Shown piece by piece: positions 29,369 to 38,912 of a stretch of 64,000 bases of DNA. The first letter of the stretch is position 1, and every line of letters begins with the position of its first letter. Made by a program: the position numbers and the translations under genes. The stretch spans positions 94,572 to 158,571 of the forward strand of contig JAUVAU010000001.1 in assembly GCA_030591565.1 (NCBI GenBank), written 5' to 3'. This DNA comes from Deltaproteobacteria bacterium. GTDB taxonomy: Bacteria > Desulfobacterota > Deferrisomatia > Deferrisomatales > BM512. The notes below the pieces were generated by a model. That model was not told the DNA's origin. It worked only from the letters and a program-made list of their open reading frames with translations, and did not search any database.

Positions 29369-31276
29369 TTGCGCCGTAACGTATTGATTGCAGACACCGA
29401 TCCGGTTTTGCGCAACGCCGTGACTGTGGGCCTTGAACCCTACGGTGTGGATATTTTTACCGCTGACAGGGATGGGCAGGCCTACAAATTATTTCTGGAA
29501 AAAGGCCCCTCGCTCGTTATCCTTGACGTGTTGCTGCCAAGGCGTGGCGGCCTGGATTTGCTCAGAAAGATCAAGGCTACCGAGGAGGGCAAGGATCTGC
29601 CGGTCATCGTGACCTGCCCCATGACCAACTGTTCGGACCTGCGGCGCGAAGCCATGGAAGAGCTGGGTGCGAGCGCTTTTTTTGAAAAGCCGTTGGATTT
29701 TGACTCCATTCGCTCCAGGGTTGAGAAGCTTTTCACCATAAGCGTCCCCTGCGAGACCACTTTTGAAATCGCTTTCATGCCTTACGAGGTACCCGAGAGG
29801 GGCGAGCTGTCGGCCAACCCTTTTCCTGCGCTGCTCCACCATCTTTTGCATCAGGAGTTCACCGGAAGGCTCAACCTCGTCCGGGAACGGGTCAAGAAGA
29901 TTCTCTTTCTGGAAAGGGGCAAGGTCGTCTTTGCAACTTCCAACCGGGTGTCGGAAACCCTTGGACGCTCAATGATGGCCGCCGGGGTGATAACCGAGGA
30001 GGTGTACGGCGAGGCGCTTGAGAAGCTGGGTGAGGGCTCCAAGCGGTTTGGCGAAATTCTCGTTGATATGGGGGTCGCCGACGAGGAGCTGATAAACAAA
30101 TCGATCCGGAACAATATATGCCAAAAGGTTTCCGAGGTCTTCTCCTGGAGCAGCGGGCGCTACGCGATTACGAGAGATGGGGGCCATGAGATGAACGTCA
30201 TCGACCGCTCACTCGAAGGCAGAGAGATCTTTTGGAATGGCGTCATGAAGCACATGTCCATTGGCGAGATACTTGCCGCCATGCGCCCCAAGATGGACTC
30301 CTATATAGCGGTGAAGCGCAACCCTGAAAAGCTCTGCGAAGACATGGAGCTTAACGGCGGGACATTCCCCTTCCTGCGCCGCGCCCAGGAATTTCCCGGT
30401 AATAAGCTTGAAGACGCGCTTGTGCTGGCAAAGGGCGAGCGCGAGGTGCGCACCCTGTTTGCGCTATTGATAATGGAGTACTTCGCGTTTAGCTCCAACC
30501 AAGAGTGCCGCGTGTTGGGTGATGGCGAGGATGTGGAGTTGCTCCAGCGTTTCTATGCGCACGCGGAGTACCTGCGGGAGCTCAAGGGGAGAAACCTTTT
30601 CAGGGTGCTTGGCGTGCCGCTGGACGCCAGCGATGAGGTAGTTCACACCGCCTATCTGGAAAGGGCGAGGGAGTACCATCCCGATACCGCCGTCGCCGAG
30701 GATAGCGACCAGATAAAGCAGGTGCTGAGCGAAATATTCGTCATCATCAAAAAGGCCTATGACTCCATCAAGGACTGTGACGATCGAAAGAAGTATCTGA
30801 AGAGACTCCAGGAGCCGTTGGAAAACGAGCGGATGGAGGGTGCGATAATCATTGAGGCTGAGACCAAATTCCAGCAGGGCATGGTAGCCATGAAAAGGCG
30901 CAACTTGGCCGAAGCGCTGCCGCTCTTTCAGGCTGCATATGGTCTCCATTCCGATGAGAGCGACTATGCGCTGTATTGCGGTATAGCGATGATGTACCTG
31001 AATGAAGGCGACCCTGTGCAGATCTTCGAGGAAGCCAGGAAGATGTTTATGATCGCCGCTGATCTGGACCGCGCGGCCCCCGAGCCCTACTACCGGCTGG
31101 GGTTGCTTTACAAGCGTGAGCGGAAGATGGACAAGGCCAAGGCATACTTCCAGCGGGCCATGGTGCGAGACCCCGGCCACATAGAGTCCAAGCGTGAGGT
31201 GAGGCTCATGAATGTGCGTCAGCAGGGTTTGCCGAGAAAATCGATGTTTGGTTCCCTGATGGGAAAGAAAAGGTGA
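29369..31276 (+). CDS. Receiver-DUF4388(PATAN-like)-J domain-TPR fusion protein
   Basis: VLIADTDPVLRNA..LVILDVLLPRRGG; FTGRLNLVRERVKKILFLERGKVVFATSNR; FRVLGVPLDASDEVVHTAYLERAREYHPDT; C-terminal TPR-like helices. Confidence 0.85.
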   Translation: MRRNVLIADTDPVLRNAVTVGLEPYGVDIFTADRDGQAYKLFLEKGPSLVILDVLLPRRGGLDLLRKIKATEEGKDLPVIVTCPMTNCSDLRREAMEELGASAFFEKPLDFDSIRSRVEKLFTISVPCETTFEIAFMPYEVPERGELSANPFPALLHHLLHQEFTGRLNLVRERVKKILFLERGKVVFATSNRVSETLGRSMMAAGVITEEVYGEALEKLGEGSKRFGEILVDMGVADEELINKSIRNNICQKVSEVFSWSSGRYAITRDGGHEMNVIDRSLEGREIFWNGVMKHMSIGEILAAMRPKMDSYIAVKRNPEKLCEDMELNGGTFPFLRRAQEFPGNKLEDALVLAKGEREVRTLFALLIMEYFAFSSNQECRVLGDGEDVELLQRFYAHAEYLRELKGRNLFRVLGVPLDASDEVVHTAYLERAREYHPDTAVAEDSDQIKQVLSEIFVIIKKAYDSIKDCDDRKKYLKRLQEPLENERMEGAIIIEAETKFQQGMVAMKRRNLAEALPLFQAAYGLHSDESDYALYCGIAMMYLNEGDPVQIFEEARKMFMIAADLDRAAPEPYYRLGLLYKRERKMDKAKAYFQRAMVRDPGHIESKREVRLMNVRQQGLPRKSMFGSLMGKKR

Positions 31277-31280
31277 GCGA

Positions 31281-32771
31281 TTGAGAATTATTGCAGCAAT
31301 TTTGATTGTTTTGGCGTCGACGGGGGCATGGGCCCAGGCGCCTGGATATCGTTTGGTTTATGGTTCCTCCATCCTCGGCGAAGTTTTCCCCTGTGGCTGA
31401 AAATCCGGCAAACTCGGGGGTCTCGCCCGTAGAACGACAAAAGTAAAGGAACTGTCTGCCCAGGGAGTGCCCGCCATCTACCTTGATGGAGGAGGCGCCC
31501 TTTTCAAGTCGCCCGTGGTGGTTGACGAACGGGCACGCAACTCTGCCATTGTCGGAAACGCCCGCTTTATAGGCGAAGCCCTCGCAGCCCTGAATCTGGA
31601 AGCGATCAACGTGGGCAGGATGGACCTGCCCGGTGGGTTGGAGTTTCTGCAAGAACTCATCAAAGACACCGGCATCAAGTACGTCTCCGCCAACATCCGG
31701 CTCAGTGATGGTAGCGCCCCCTTCGACGCCTACAAGGTGTTCGACTGGGGCGGCGCGCGGGTGGCCGCTTTCGGGCTGACCTTTGCCCGCCCCAGGGAAG
31801 ACCTCAAGCTCGGCATACAGGTCCTTGACCCCTATGAGACCGCCAGGGAGGTAGTCGCTTCGCTCTCCGACGTGGACTTCGTGATCTGTCTCACCGACAT
31901 CGGCTACGATGGTGACCACAAGCTGGCGAAAGAGGTGGAAGGCATAGGGTTGATAATTGGCGGCGGCATGGGCTCACGCCTGATGCGTAGTCCCTTGAAG
32001 ATCAACGATACGTTGATCTTGAGGTGCGCTGACAGGGGCAGGCACATTGGTGTGCTGGACATAAAAGAGACCAAGCTCTCCGAGTGGAAAGAGCCGGAAG
32101 ATGAGCAGCGCAGGGCCAGGGGCGCCGCCACGCTTGATCTCTTCAAGGAGCAGCTGCCCCAGAAAGCGCTGCGCGACACGGTGGACAAGCTGAAGACCAG
32201 GTTGGAGGAAAATGAGGGGGGAGCCAGCGTATACTCCCACGAGATAATTTTTCTCACCACCGCAGTCAAGGCCGATCCCCAAGTCCAGGAAAAAATGGAG
32301 AAATTGAAAGCAATCAACAGGGGACGGGTCAGCCGTGCGCCACCGCCGCCCCGAAAGCTTCAGCCGCAGAGAGGCCCTGTCCGGCAGCAACCCAACCGCC
32401 CGCCTCCGCCAAAAAGCGGGAACACGGGCACGATGCGTTGTCGCTCCTGTCACGTGGAGCAGTTCTTCTCCTGGCAAGGGACCTCACATTCGCGCTCGAT
32501 CAGCTCCCTTTCAGGTGGAGAGCGTAGGGACGAAGAGTGTTTGCAGTGCCACGCCAACTATCTTCAGATAAACACCAAGCGGGTCAAAGAGCCGCTGGTG
32601 GGTTGCGAAGCGTGCCACGGCGAGGGTGGCGGACACCCCGGAGCCGGGTCAAAGATTGTGCGTAGGGTTGAGCAGGCTAAATGCAAGAAGTGCCACAGGG
32701 GCTACCACGAGGGTGAAGAGACTTTCGATTATATGAAAAAGCTGGAGTTGATCCGCTGTAACAGACTCTAG
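31281..32771 (+). CDS. Putative selenoprotein: secreted 5'-nucleotidase/metallophosphatase-like domain fused to a tetraheme c-type cytochrome; UGA at 31398-31400 read as selenocysteine
   Basis: TTG 31281 with RBS aaaggtgag; signal peptide MRIIAAILIVLASTGAWAQA; then ...ILGEVFPCG-UGA-KSGKLGGLARRTTKVKELSAQGVPAIYLDGGG in one frame; four CXXCH motifs (CRSCH, CLQCH, CEACH, CKKCH). The ORF track shows only 31467..32771. Confidence 0.75.
31398..31432 (+). promoter_or_regulatory. Putative bacterial SECIS element
   Basis: UGA followed by 18 nt then GGUCU in the apical loop of stem CGGG(31415-31418)/CCCG(31426-31429). Confidence 0.55.
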
Positions 32772-32786
32772 CGCTAGCCTTGGCGT

Positions 32787-33281
32787 CTACCCTTTGAGCT
32801 TCGAGATGATCCGCTCGATTATGTCGGTTGTTGATTTGCCTTCGACGAAGGGGATCGTGGTGACGTGGCCGCCTTCCGCCTCCACTATGTTGCGCCCCAC
32901 TATCTGATCCAGGGGCCAATCGCCCCCCTTCACGAGGATATCCGGTTTCAGCTTTTTTATAAGCTCGTAGGGGGTGTCCTCGTCAAAAACCGTAACATAA
33001 TCAACTGAACTCAAAGCGCTAAGAACGATGGCCCGCTCATCCTGTGAGCAGATGGGCCGTTCCGGTCCCTTGGAGAGCCTTCGCACCGAATCATCTGAAT
33101 TGAGGCCGACCACGAGCACGTCTCCCAGCTCTCTTGCCGTGGCGAGATAGCGCACGTGTCCGGCGTGGAGGATGTCGAAGCAGCCGTTGGTGAAGACGAT
33201 CTTTTTGCCCTCGGCCTTTAGCCTGGAAAGTTCAAAGGCAAGCGCAGCGTGTTCCCATGGGGGAAGCGGTGCGATACTCAT
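32787..33281 (-). CDS. rfaE2: D-glycero-beta-D-manno-heptose 1-phosphate adenylyltransferase-like (RfaE domain II)
   Basis: [49 protein letters not shown]-like motif, KGGDW. Confidence 0.93.
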   Translation of the reverse strand: MSIAPLPPWEHAALAFELSRLKAEGKKIVFTNGCFDILHAGHVRYLATARELGDVLVVGLNSDDSVRRLSKGPERPICSQDERAIVLSALSSVDYVTVFDEDTPYELIKKLKPDILVKGGDWPLDQIVGRNIVEAEGGHVTTIPFVEGKSTTDIIERIISKLKG

Positions 33282-34966
33282 TGCACTATCCACGGGCAAA
33301 GCCCCTCCTCCAAAAAGAGCGCGGCGACTCCTGCCGGCAGCGCAGCCTCGGTCAGGAAGACTCGTGCGTCTTCCGCTTCCATTTCGGGGCACAGGGTAGC
33401 GGTCAACCTGTCGTTCTTGACCGTCAGCCCACCCGCTTCCAGCCGCAGGGGACCGCCGGCTGGTAGTTGCACCTCTCGTTGTTCATGCTCCACTCCGAGA
33501 AGAGAGAGCAGGTCCCCGAGCTTGTTGAGCACGCTTGTCGATTCGGGCCACTCAAAAGTGAAGTAGCCGCCCTTTAACAGTACCGTCTCGGCCTGTTTGG
33601 GTGTTTGGGGGGGGATGGCGTAGTTGAGGCCCGCGTGCATGAAGATGAGCAGGGGTTTCAATTTGTAGCTGACCCCGGATTTGAGCTTGATCGTCAACTC
33701 GGGATCGAGCTTGTGTGTGATGCCGAGAAAGCTCAAAAGTACAGCCGCGCCCTGGGGCGTATTGGCGTTATCAAGGGTCGGAATTTCCACCTTGGAAATG
33801 TCGGCTGCCACAGCGGAGGCCGGGTCGGCCGCCGAGTCGGTCATGAGGCGGTGGATGATGAACCCCTTGTTCTTGGCCAGCGCTGCCAGCCTTGGGTCCG
33901 GGGAATCGCCCCTGCTGTAGATCAGGTGGACGTGGCCCTTCCAGAGGTCATCGGTGGTGGGGATGACGGTCCAGCGGATCATCGCCTTCAACATGGCGCC
34001 GCCGCCCAGCGCTATCGGGCGCTCGCCTTCGCTCAATTCAAAAAAGCCCAGCCGTGGCAGGAGCGCTTCCAGGTGTTTTTCCACACTGTCGGAGACGCCC
34101 TGGAGGATTTCATAGCCCCAGCCGTTTTTAATCGTGTCGACCAGCGCGCCGCTGAGGCGGCTGTCGGGATCGAGGATCACCTTGGACCCTGAGGGGCCGA
34201 TGACCACGGGGAAATCCGCCTTGTCCATGCGCACCGTGCGGCCACGCTCGATGGGGATGAATATCTGTCCTTCGCGGTCCGTGCGGCAACCCATCTTCGC
34301 CAACAGGTCCAACACTGATAGAAAGTACTTGGGGACGCCGGGGGGCTCCTCTTTGACTTGCTCACGTGTTTTTTGGGGCACCTCGACCGGGGGCGCGGGC
34401 TTGGCTTGCTCGGTCCGGGACAGCGGGATGATCAACATCTGCCCCACCCATAAGCGGTTGAGGTCGGCTATGTCGGGGTTTTGCGCAGCCACCGCAGCGA
34501 GCGCCTTCTTCATGTCCACGCCTGGTGCGACGCCGTAATCTTTTTTAAGGATTTTCCAGAGTGAATCGCCGGGACGCACTATGTAGGAGTTGTCGTCAGC
34601 GGGCTGTGGCGGGAGCATCGGAACCGAACCCAGGGCGCTTTCCACCTTGAAGGGGACGCGAACGACCTGGCCGATCTGCAAGACGTTGGGATCAACCCCA
34701 GGGTTGACCTCGCGAAAAACCTGCACCAGCGACGGTATCGTCCGGTCGGAGACGCCATACTCTTTTTTCAGCAGCTGCCAGATGGTGTCGCCGCGATTGA
34801 TCTTGCGTGTCTCGGCGAAGATTTTGTTCTGCGGGCCGTCGTGGACGTAGAGAGTCTTTTGAAAGCTCAGGCGTGTTTCATCGGCGGGAGGCGGTTCGGG
34901 CGTGGCACCCCATGCAAGGGAGGTGAGCGCCAAAACGAGAAAGAGGGAAACATGAGGTCGCAGCAC
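33278..34966 (-). CDS. LysM-repeat secreted protein
   Basis: Two LysM-like segments ([17 protein letters not shown]..., [17 protein letters not shown]...); signal peptide; GTG start overlaps upstream TAG. Confidence 0.85.
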   Translation of the reverse strand: MLRPHVSLFLVLALTSLAWGATPEPPPADETRLSFQKTLYVHDGPQNKIFAETRKINRGDTIWQLLKKEYGVSDRTIPSLVQVFREVNPGVDPNVLQIGQVVRVPFKVESALGSVPMLPPQPADDNSYIVRPGDSLWKILKKDYGVAPGVDMKKALAAVAAQNPDIADLNRLWVGQMLIIPLSRTEQAKPAPPVEVPQKTREQVKEEPPGVPKYFLSVLDLLAKMGCRTDREGQIFIPIERGRTVRMDKADFPVVIGPSGSKVILDPDSRLSGALVDTIKNGWGYEILQGVSDSVEKHLEALLPRLGFFELSEGERPIALGGGAMLKAMIRWTVIPTTDDLWKGHVHLIYSRGDSPDPRLAALAKNKGFIIHRLMTDSAADPASAVAADISKVEIPTLDNANTPQGAAVLLSFLGITHKLDPELTIKLKSGVSYKLKPLLIFMHAGLNYAIPPQTPKQAETVLLKGGYFTFEWPESTSVLNKLGDLLSLLGVEHEQREVQLPAGGPLRLEAGGLTVKNDRLTATLCPEMEAEDARVFLTEAALPAGVAALFLEEGLCPWIVQ

Positions 34967-36579
34967 TAGTTGTCAAGTTCTCCAATGAAGCAAAAGCCGC
35001 CAATGAACGCATCGTCGGTGAACTCAACGATGTTGGCCCAGGTGGCGGAGGCATCAAGCGTTCTGTCAACACCATCCGCAGTAGTGTAGGTGTAGGTCAC
35101 TGTTATGTCCACGTCTTCGGAGGTGGAGCCGATGTAGAAGTTGTGCGGAGAAACGGTGGCGTCGCTACCCTCGGTTTCGGTGAAGCCAAAGTCCACGGTA
35201 AAAGAACCGACGCCCGTGGCGATTGCCGGGATGGTCGCGGAGGTGGAGCCGACGCTCACGTCCACCACCACCGTGCCGACCCCGACGGTGTCATCCTCAA
35301 GGGTGACGGTTGCAATTTTATCATAGCCGATAAAGCGCGTGCCGGAGAGCGAGAGTTGACGGGCGATGACCGCCCTTATGCCGGTGTCGCTACCCAGGTA
35401 GGCGTTGCCCGCGCTGTCGAGGAAGACGGAGCCGAAATTTTCATTGATCGCCAACTGCGCTTCGGTGACGTTCTGGGGAACCGGATGCCAGCCCCCGCCG
35501 TCACCGGCACAGGAGACGCCGAGAAGGTCAACGTCGTCGGCTGGCGAGTCCCAGTCGATGCCTGTACCGCACAGCTTGGAGTCGAAGTCGCCCGATGCGT
35601 CGGGGGACTGAAAGAACGCGCCCTTGGTGGTGGCGAGCCATACGTCGCCGTTGATCGGGTTCACGGCGATATCGTTGATGTCGCGCTCCTCGAAGTAGGC
35701 GCTGATGGGATCGCCGAGAGCGTTTTCAGCACCGGGATCAAAAAAATTGATACCCGGCGTGGGTTGGGTACCTGGGGCCTCAAAAAACGTCAGAGCCGAG
35801 GCGGTGAATTTGGAGATAGTGCGTGACTTTCCGATACTGGTCCTCTCAGCTACCCAGAGGTTCTGGTCTTCGTCCATCGCCAGCCCTGCGATGGAGGTAA
35901 AGGGCAAGTTGGTGAATCGGACGCTGGTGGTAACCGAGCTGTCCACCCGGTACAGATCGCCAGTTGTGGTGGCGAAGTAGGCGGCAGAGCCGACCACGCT
36001 GCTGTCGGCGTCCACTACCTTGGAAACCGCTTCCGGCGTGGTTGGTAGCAGTATAGTGTCCACCGCCGCCGTGGGCAGGTTGAGCGCTGTCAGTCCAGCT
36101 GCGGTGGCAACCCATATTCTGGTGCCAGTGTCATCGGCGGCGAGGGCGTTAACGAACTCGGCGTCTGTTGTGCTGTGTGTTCCAAACAGATCGATAAACG
36201 AGTCGTTTTCGACGCCCGTAGCGAGCAAGCGAGCCGTTTGCAGCCCGGTGGGGGCGTTGTTGGAGCCTATGAAGAAAAACTCCTGGCTTGCGCCCGCGAG
36301 GTCGGTGTCGCCAAAGGCGATGGAGCTAAGGTCTGGGGTAAAGATTGATGTGGAGAGGGGGAAGCCATCGGCCTCCGCCGTGCCGGAAAGCGCTGTTATG
36401 CCCCTGTCAGTGGTGAACCACACCCGGTTGGAGCTGTCCGACGCGATATCGGTTACTTTTGTGGGCAGAATGGTAAAAAGGTTGTCATGATCAAAAAACA
36501 CAACCGTAGCTGCATTGACTCCGCTTGCGGCCATGAAGGCGAAAGACACTGTCGCCAAACACGCTAACAGCCGTTTCAT
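34966..36579 (-). CDS. Secreted beta-propeller (two-component regulator propeller-like) protein
   Basis: Signal peptide MKRLLACLATVSFAFMAASGVNA; repeats VWFTTDRGITAL, IWVATAAGLTAL, LWVAERTSIG, VWLATTKGAFF. Confidence 0.75.
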   Translation of the reverse strand: MKRLLACLATVSFAFMAASGVNAATVVFFDHDNLFTILPTKVTDIASDSSNRVWFTTDRGITALSGTAEADGFPLSTSIFTPDLSSIAFGDTDLAGASQEFFFIGSNNAPTGLQTARLLATGVENDSFIDLFGTHSTTDAEFVNALAADDTGTRIWVATAAGLTALNLPTAAVDTILLPTTPEAVSKVVDADSSVVGSAAYFATTTGDLYRVDSSVTTSVRFTNLPFTSIAGLAMDEDQNLWVAERTSIGKSRTISKFTASALTFFEAPGTQPTPGINFFDPGAENALGDPISAYFEERDINDIAVNPINGDVWLATTKGAFFQSPDASGDFDSKLCGTGIDWDSPADDVDLLGVSCAGDGGGWHPVPQNVTEAQLAINENFGSVFLDSAGNAYLGSDTGIRAVIARQLSLSGTRFIGYDKIATVTLEDDTVGVGTVVVDVSVGSTSATIPAIATGVGSFTVDFGFTETEGSDATVSPHNFYIGSTSEDVDITVTYTYTTADGVDRTLDASATWANIVEFTDDAFIGGFCFIGELDN

Positions 36580-36819
36580 TTAAGTTTCTCCGGTTCATGC
36601 GGCGCGGGTAGCTAAGGTAAAATACCTCTTGTGGCCGCAAAAGCGCCCCGATTGTCATCGGCAGGCGCAAAATAAATTTTCTATATCGAATTAAGTCGTT
36701 ACCCAACCGAAGGAATATACCATGTTGGGCGAGTTTTGTTCAAGGTAAAGGCCGCGCCGCGCACTTGCCTTTTGGCCCCCGACGTGTTAGCAGTCCTACT
36801 GGTTGAAACTGGCAGACCA

Positions 36820-36855
36820 GACGTATATGTCTTTAGTGTAAGCAACATATACGTC
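36820..36855. promoter_or_regulatory. Inverted repeat GACGTATATGT-N14-ACATATACGTC upstream of hemL
   Basis: Perfect 11-bp arms, 36820-36830 and 36845-36855. Confidence 0.6.
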
Positions 36856-36904
36856 GGGCCGGTTGCCCGAGGGTATTCATGTCGATATATTTAGCAGGAG
36901 ACAA

Positions 36905-38194
36905 ATGCAAATGGAACACAAACGTTCAGAAGAGTTATTTGAGTCGGCCCTGAAGCTGATACCAGGCGGTGTCAACAGCCCGGTGAGGGCCTTTGGTGCG
37001 GTGGGCGGTAAGCCCCCCTTCATCCAGAGGGCCCAGGGGTCGAAGATATATGATGTGGATGGCAACGAGTATATCGACTATGTGGGGTCCTGGGGTCCGA
37101 TGGTCCTCGGCCACAACCATCCGGCTGTAAAGGAGGCGGTGAGTCGTGCGTTGGAAAACGGCGCCAGCTTTGGCGCTCCCACCGAGATAGAGGTGGAGAT
37201 GGCGCAGCTGGTGGTTGACCTGGTCCCCAGCATAGAGATGGTGAGGATGGTCAACTCGGGGACCGAGGCGACCATGAGCGCCATCCGCGTCGCAAGGGGG
37301 CACACCGGGCGCGACAAGATCATCAAGTGCGAAGGGTGCTACCACGGCCATGAGGATTCGCTGCTTGTGAAGGCGGGATCGGGCGCAATGACCTTTGGCG
37401 TGCCCACCAGCCCCGGCGTGCCTGCCGAGGTCGCTAAAAACACCCTCACCATCCCTTATAATAACCTTGAAGCGGCCCGCAAGGTGTTCGCGGACAACCC
37501 CGGCGAAATAGCCTGCCTCATCATCGAGCCGGTCCCCGGCAACATGGGCTGCCTCGTGCCAGGGGCGGGATACCTGGAAGGGCTCAGGAAGCTGACCGAA
37601 GAAGAGGGCGCCGTGCTTATCTTCGACGAGGTGATGAGCGGTTTTCGCGTGGCCCTTGGCGGAGTGCAGGCCCGCATGGGTGTGACCCCCGACATGACCA
37701 CGCTGGGCAAGGTCATAGGCGGCGGCCTGCCGGTGGGAGCCTACGGCGGCAAGCGTGAGATCATGGAAAAAGTCGCCCCCGTCGGCCCCATCTATCAGGC
37801 GGGCACGCTGTCGGGCAACCCCCTGGCGATGAGCGCCGGCATGGCGATGCTAAAAGAGCTCTCCAAACCCGGCGTATATGATCTCCTGGAAGAAAAGTCC
37901 AAGCGGCTGTGCGACGGTATCGCACGGATCGCCTCGTGCTACTCGATTCCGGCCTACTTCACCCGCGTCGGCGCGATGTTCTGCACCTTCTTTCAAGAGG
38001 GGCCGGTCACTGATTACCAGTCGGCGCTCCAATGCGACACCGAGCGGTTTGGCAAATATTTCAGGGGAATGCTCGACAGGGGCATCAACCTGGCGCCGAG
38101 CCAGTACGAGGCAGGGTTTATGAGCTTGGCCCACTCCAACGAAGATATAGACCGCACTTTGGAAGCGGTTGAAGAGGTGTGGAAGACGCTCTAG
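36905..38194 (+). CDS. hemL: Glutamate-1-semialdehyde 2,1-aminomutase
   Basis: [66 protein letters not shown]. Confidence 0.97.
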   Translation: MQMEHKRSEELFESALKLIPGGVNSPVRAFGAVGGKPPFIQRAQGSKIYDVDGNEYIDYVGSWGPMVLGHNHPAVKEAVSRALENGASFGAPTEIEVEMAQLVVDLVPSIEMVRMVNSGTEATMSAIRVARGHTGRDKIIKCEGCYHGHEDSLLVKAGSGAMTFGVPTSPGVPAEVAKNTLTIPYNNLEAARKVFADNPGEIACLIIEPVPGNMGCLVPGAGYLEGLRKLTEEEGAVLIFDEVMSGFRVALGGVQARMGVTPDMTTLGKVIGGGLPVGAYGGKREIMEKVAPVGPIYQAGTLSGNPLAMSAGMAMLKELSKPGVYDLLEEKSKRLCDGIARIASCYSIPAYFTRVGAMFCTFFQEGPVTDYQSALQCDTERFGKYFRGMLDRGINLAPSQYEAGFMSLAHSNEDIDRTLEAVEEVWKTL

Positions 38195-38430
38195 GAGCTT
38201 CGTCGAGAAACCCCGGATATCCTCCGATTGACGTTGTCAGGGGGCGAAAAATGATCCTCGAAATACTTTTCGGTATGCCTGCGGTCATTTTTCTTCCCTT
38301 CCTAGCCCTCGAATGATCTTCGGGGCTTCCAGTTTATCGTCGGCTTAGCTGGAGGTTTGTCCGACATTGGATAAAATCTCCGGTTTAGCGTTGTCTCCCG
38401 CTCCGGGAGGGTTTTTTAAACAGCCTCCTA
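38192..38430. repeat. Dispersed intergenic repeat, type B (copy R4)
   Basis: Starts at hemL TAG stop (TAGGAGCTT) and ends TTTTTTAAACAGCCTCCTA; shares core with R2 in inverse orientation. Confidence 0.85.
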
Positions 38431-38460
38431 TGGCTCAAGCCCTCCTCGATGACCAAAGCG

Positions 38461-38500
38461 AAAGACCCGACCGTCCTTTGGGTGGGCGGGTCTTTTTTTT
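38461..38500 (+). terminator. Rho-independent terminator
   Basis: AAAGACCCG...CGGGTCTTTTTTTT. Confidence 0.88.
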
Positions 38501-38627
38501 GCGGTAAAATTAGTACCTCTTTGGGCTTTGGTGGAACCACTCACCGCCCGATGCTATAATCCGTGGATTCGGTTTTGAAAATGTCAACGCTGCCACCCCG
38601 TGGTCAAGTTGTTTCAAAGGAGTCTCG

Positions 38628-38906
38628 ATGACAAGAATGATGATAAGAATAATTGCGGTTACCGCACTTGCGCTGGTTTTTGCGCTGCCCGCCGTAGCCC
38701 TGTCAGGGGAAACGCAGTACCTTTTTGAGGACAAATGTGGTCTGTGCCACAGCCTGGAGCAGTCGATGGGCGCTGAGGCGGACGCCGTGGGCTGGGCCGC
38801 GATTATGGCAAGGATGAAACAAAAGGCCTCGGGCCTCATAAGCGATGAAGAGGCCGAGCGCATCCTTGAATATATTTTGAAGACAAAAGGGGTAGATGGG
38901 AAGTGA
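38628..38906 (+). CDS. Small periplasmic monoheme c-type cytochrome
   Basis: Signal peptide and CGLCH heme motif. Confidence 0.85.
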   Translation: MTRMMIRIIAVTALALVFALPAVALSGETQYLFEDKCGLCHSLEQSMGAEADAVGWAAIMARMKQKASGLISDEEAERILEYILKTKGVDGK

Positions 38907-38912
38907 TGAGCC

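Noticed and set aside
31281-31466. Interpretation of the gene as a pseudogene with a nonsense mutation
   Set aside because: Frame intact on both sides, UGA specifically at an expected conserved Cys, and SECIS-like geometry; not fully excluded without selA/B/C data
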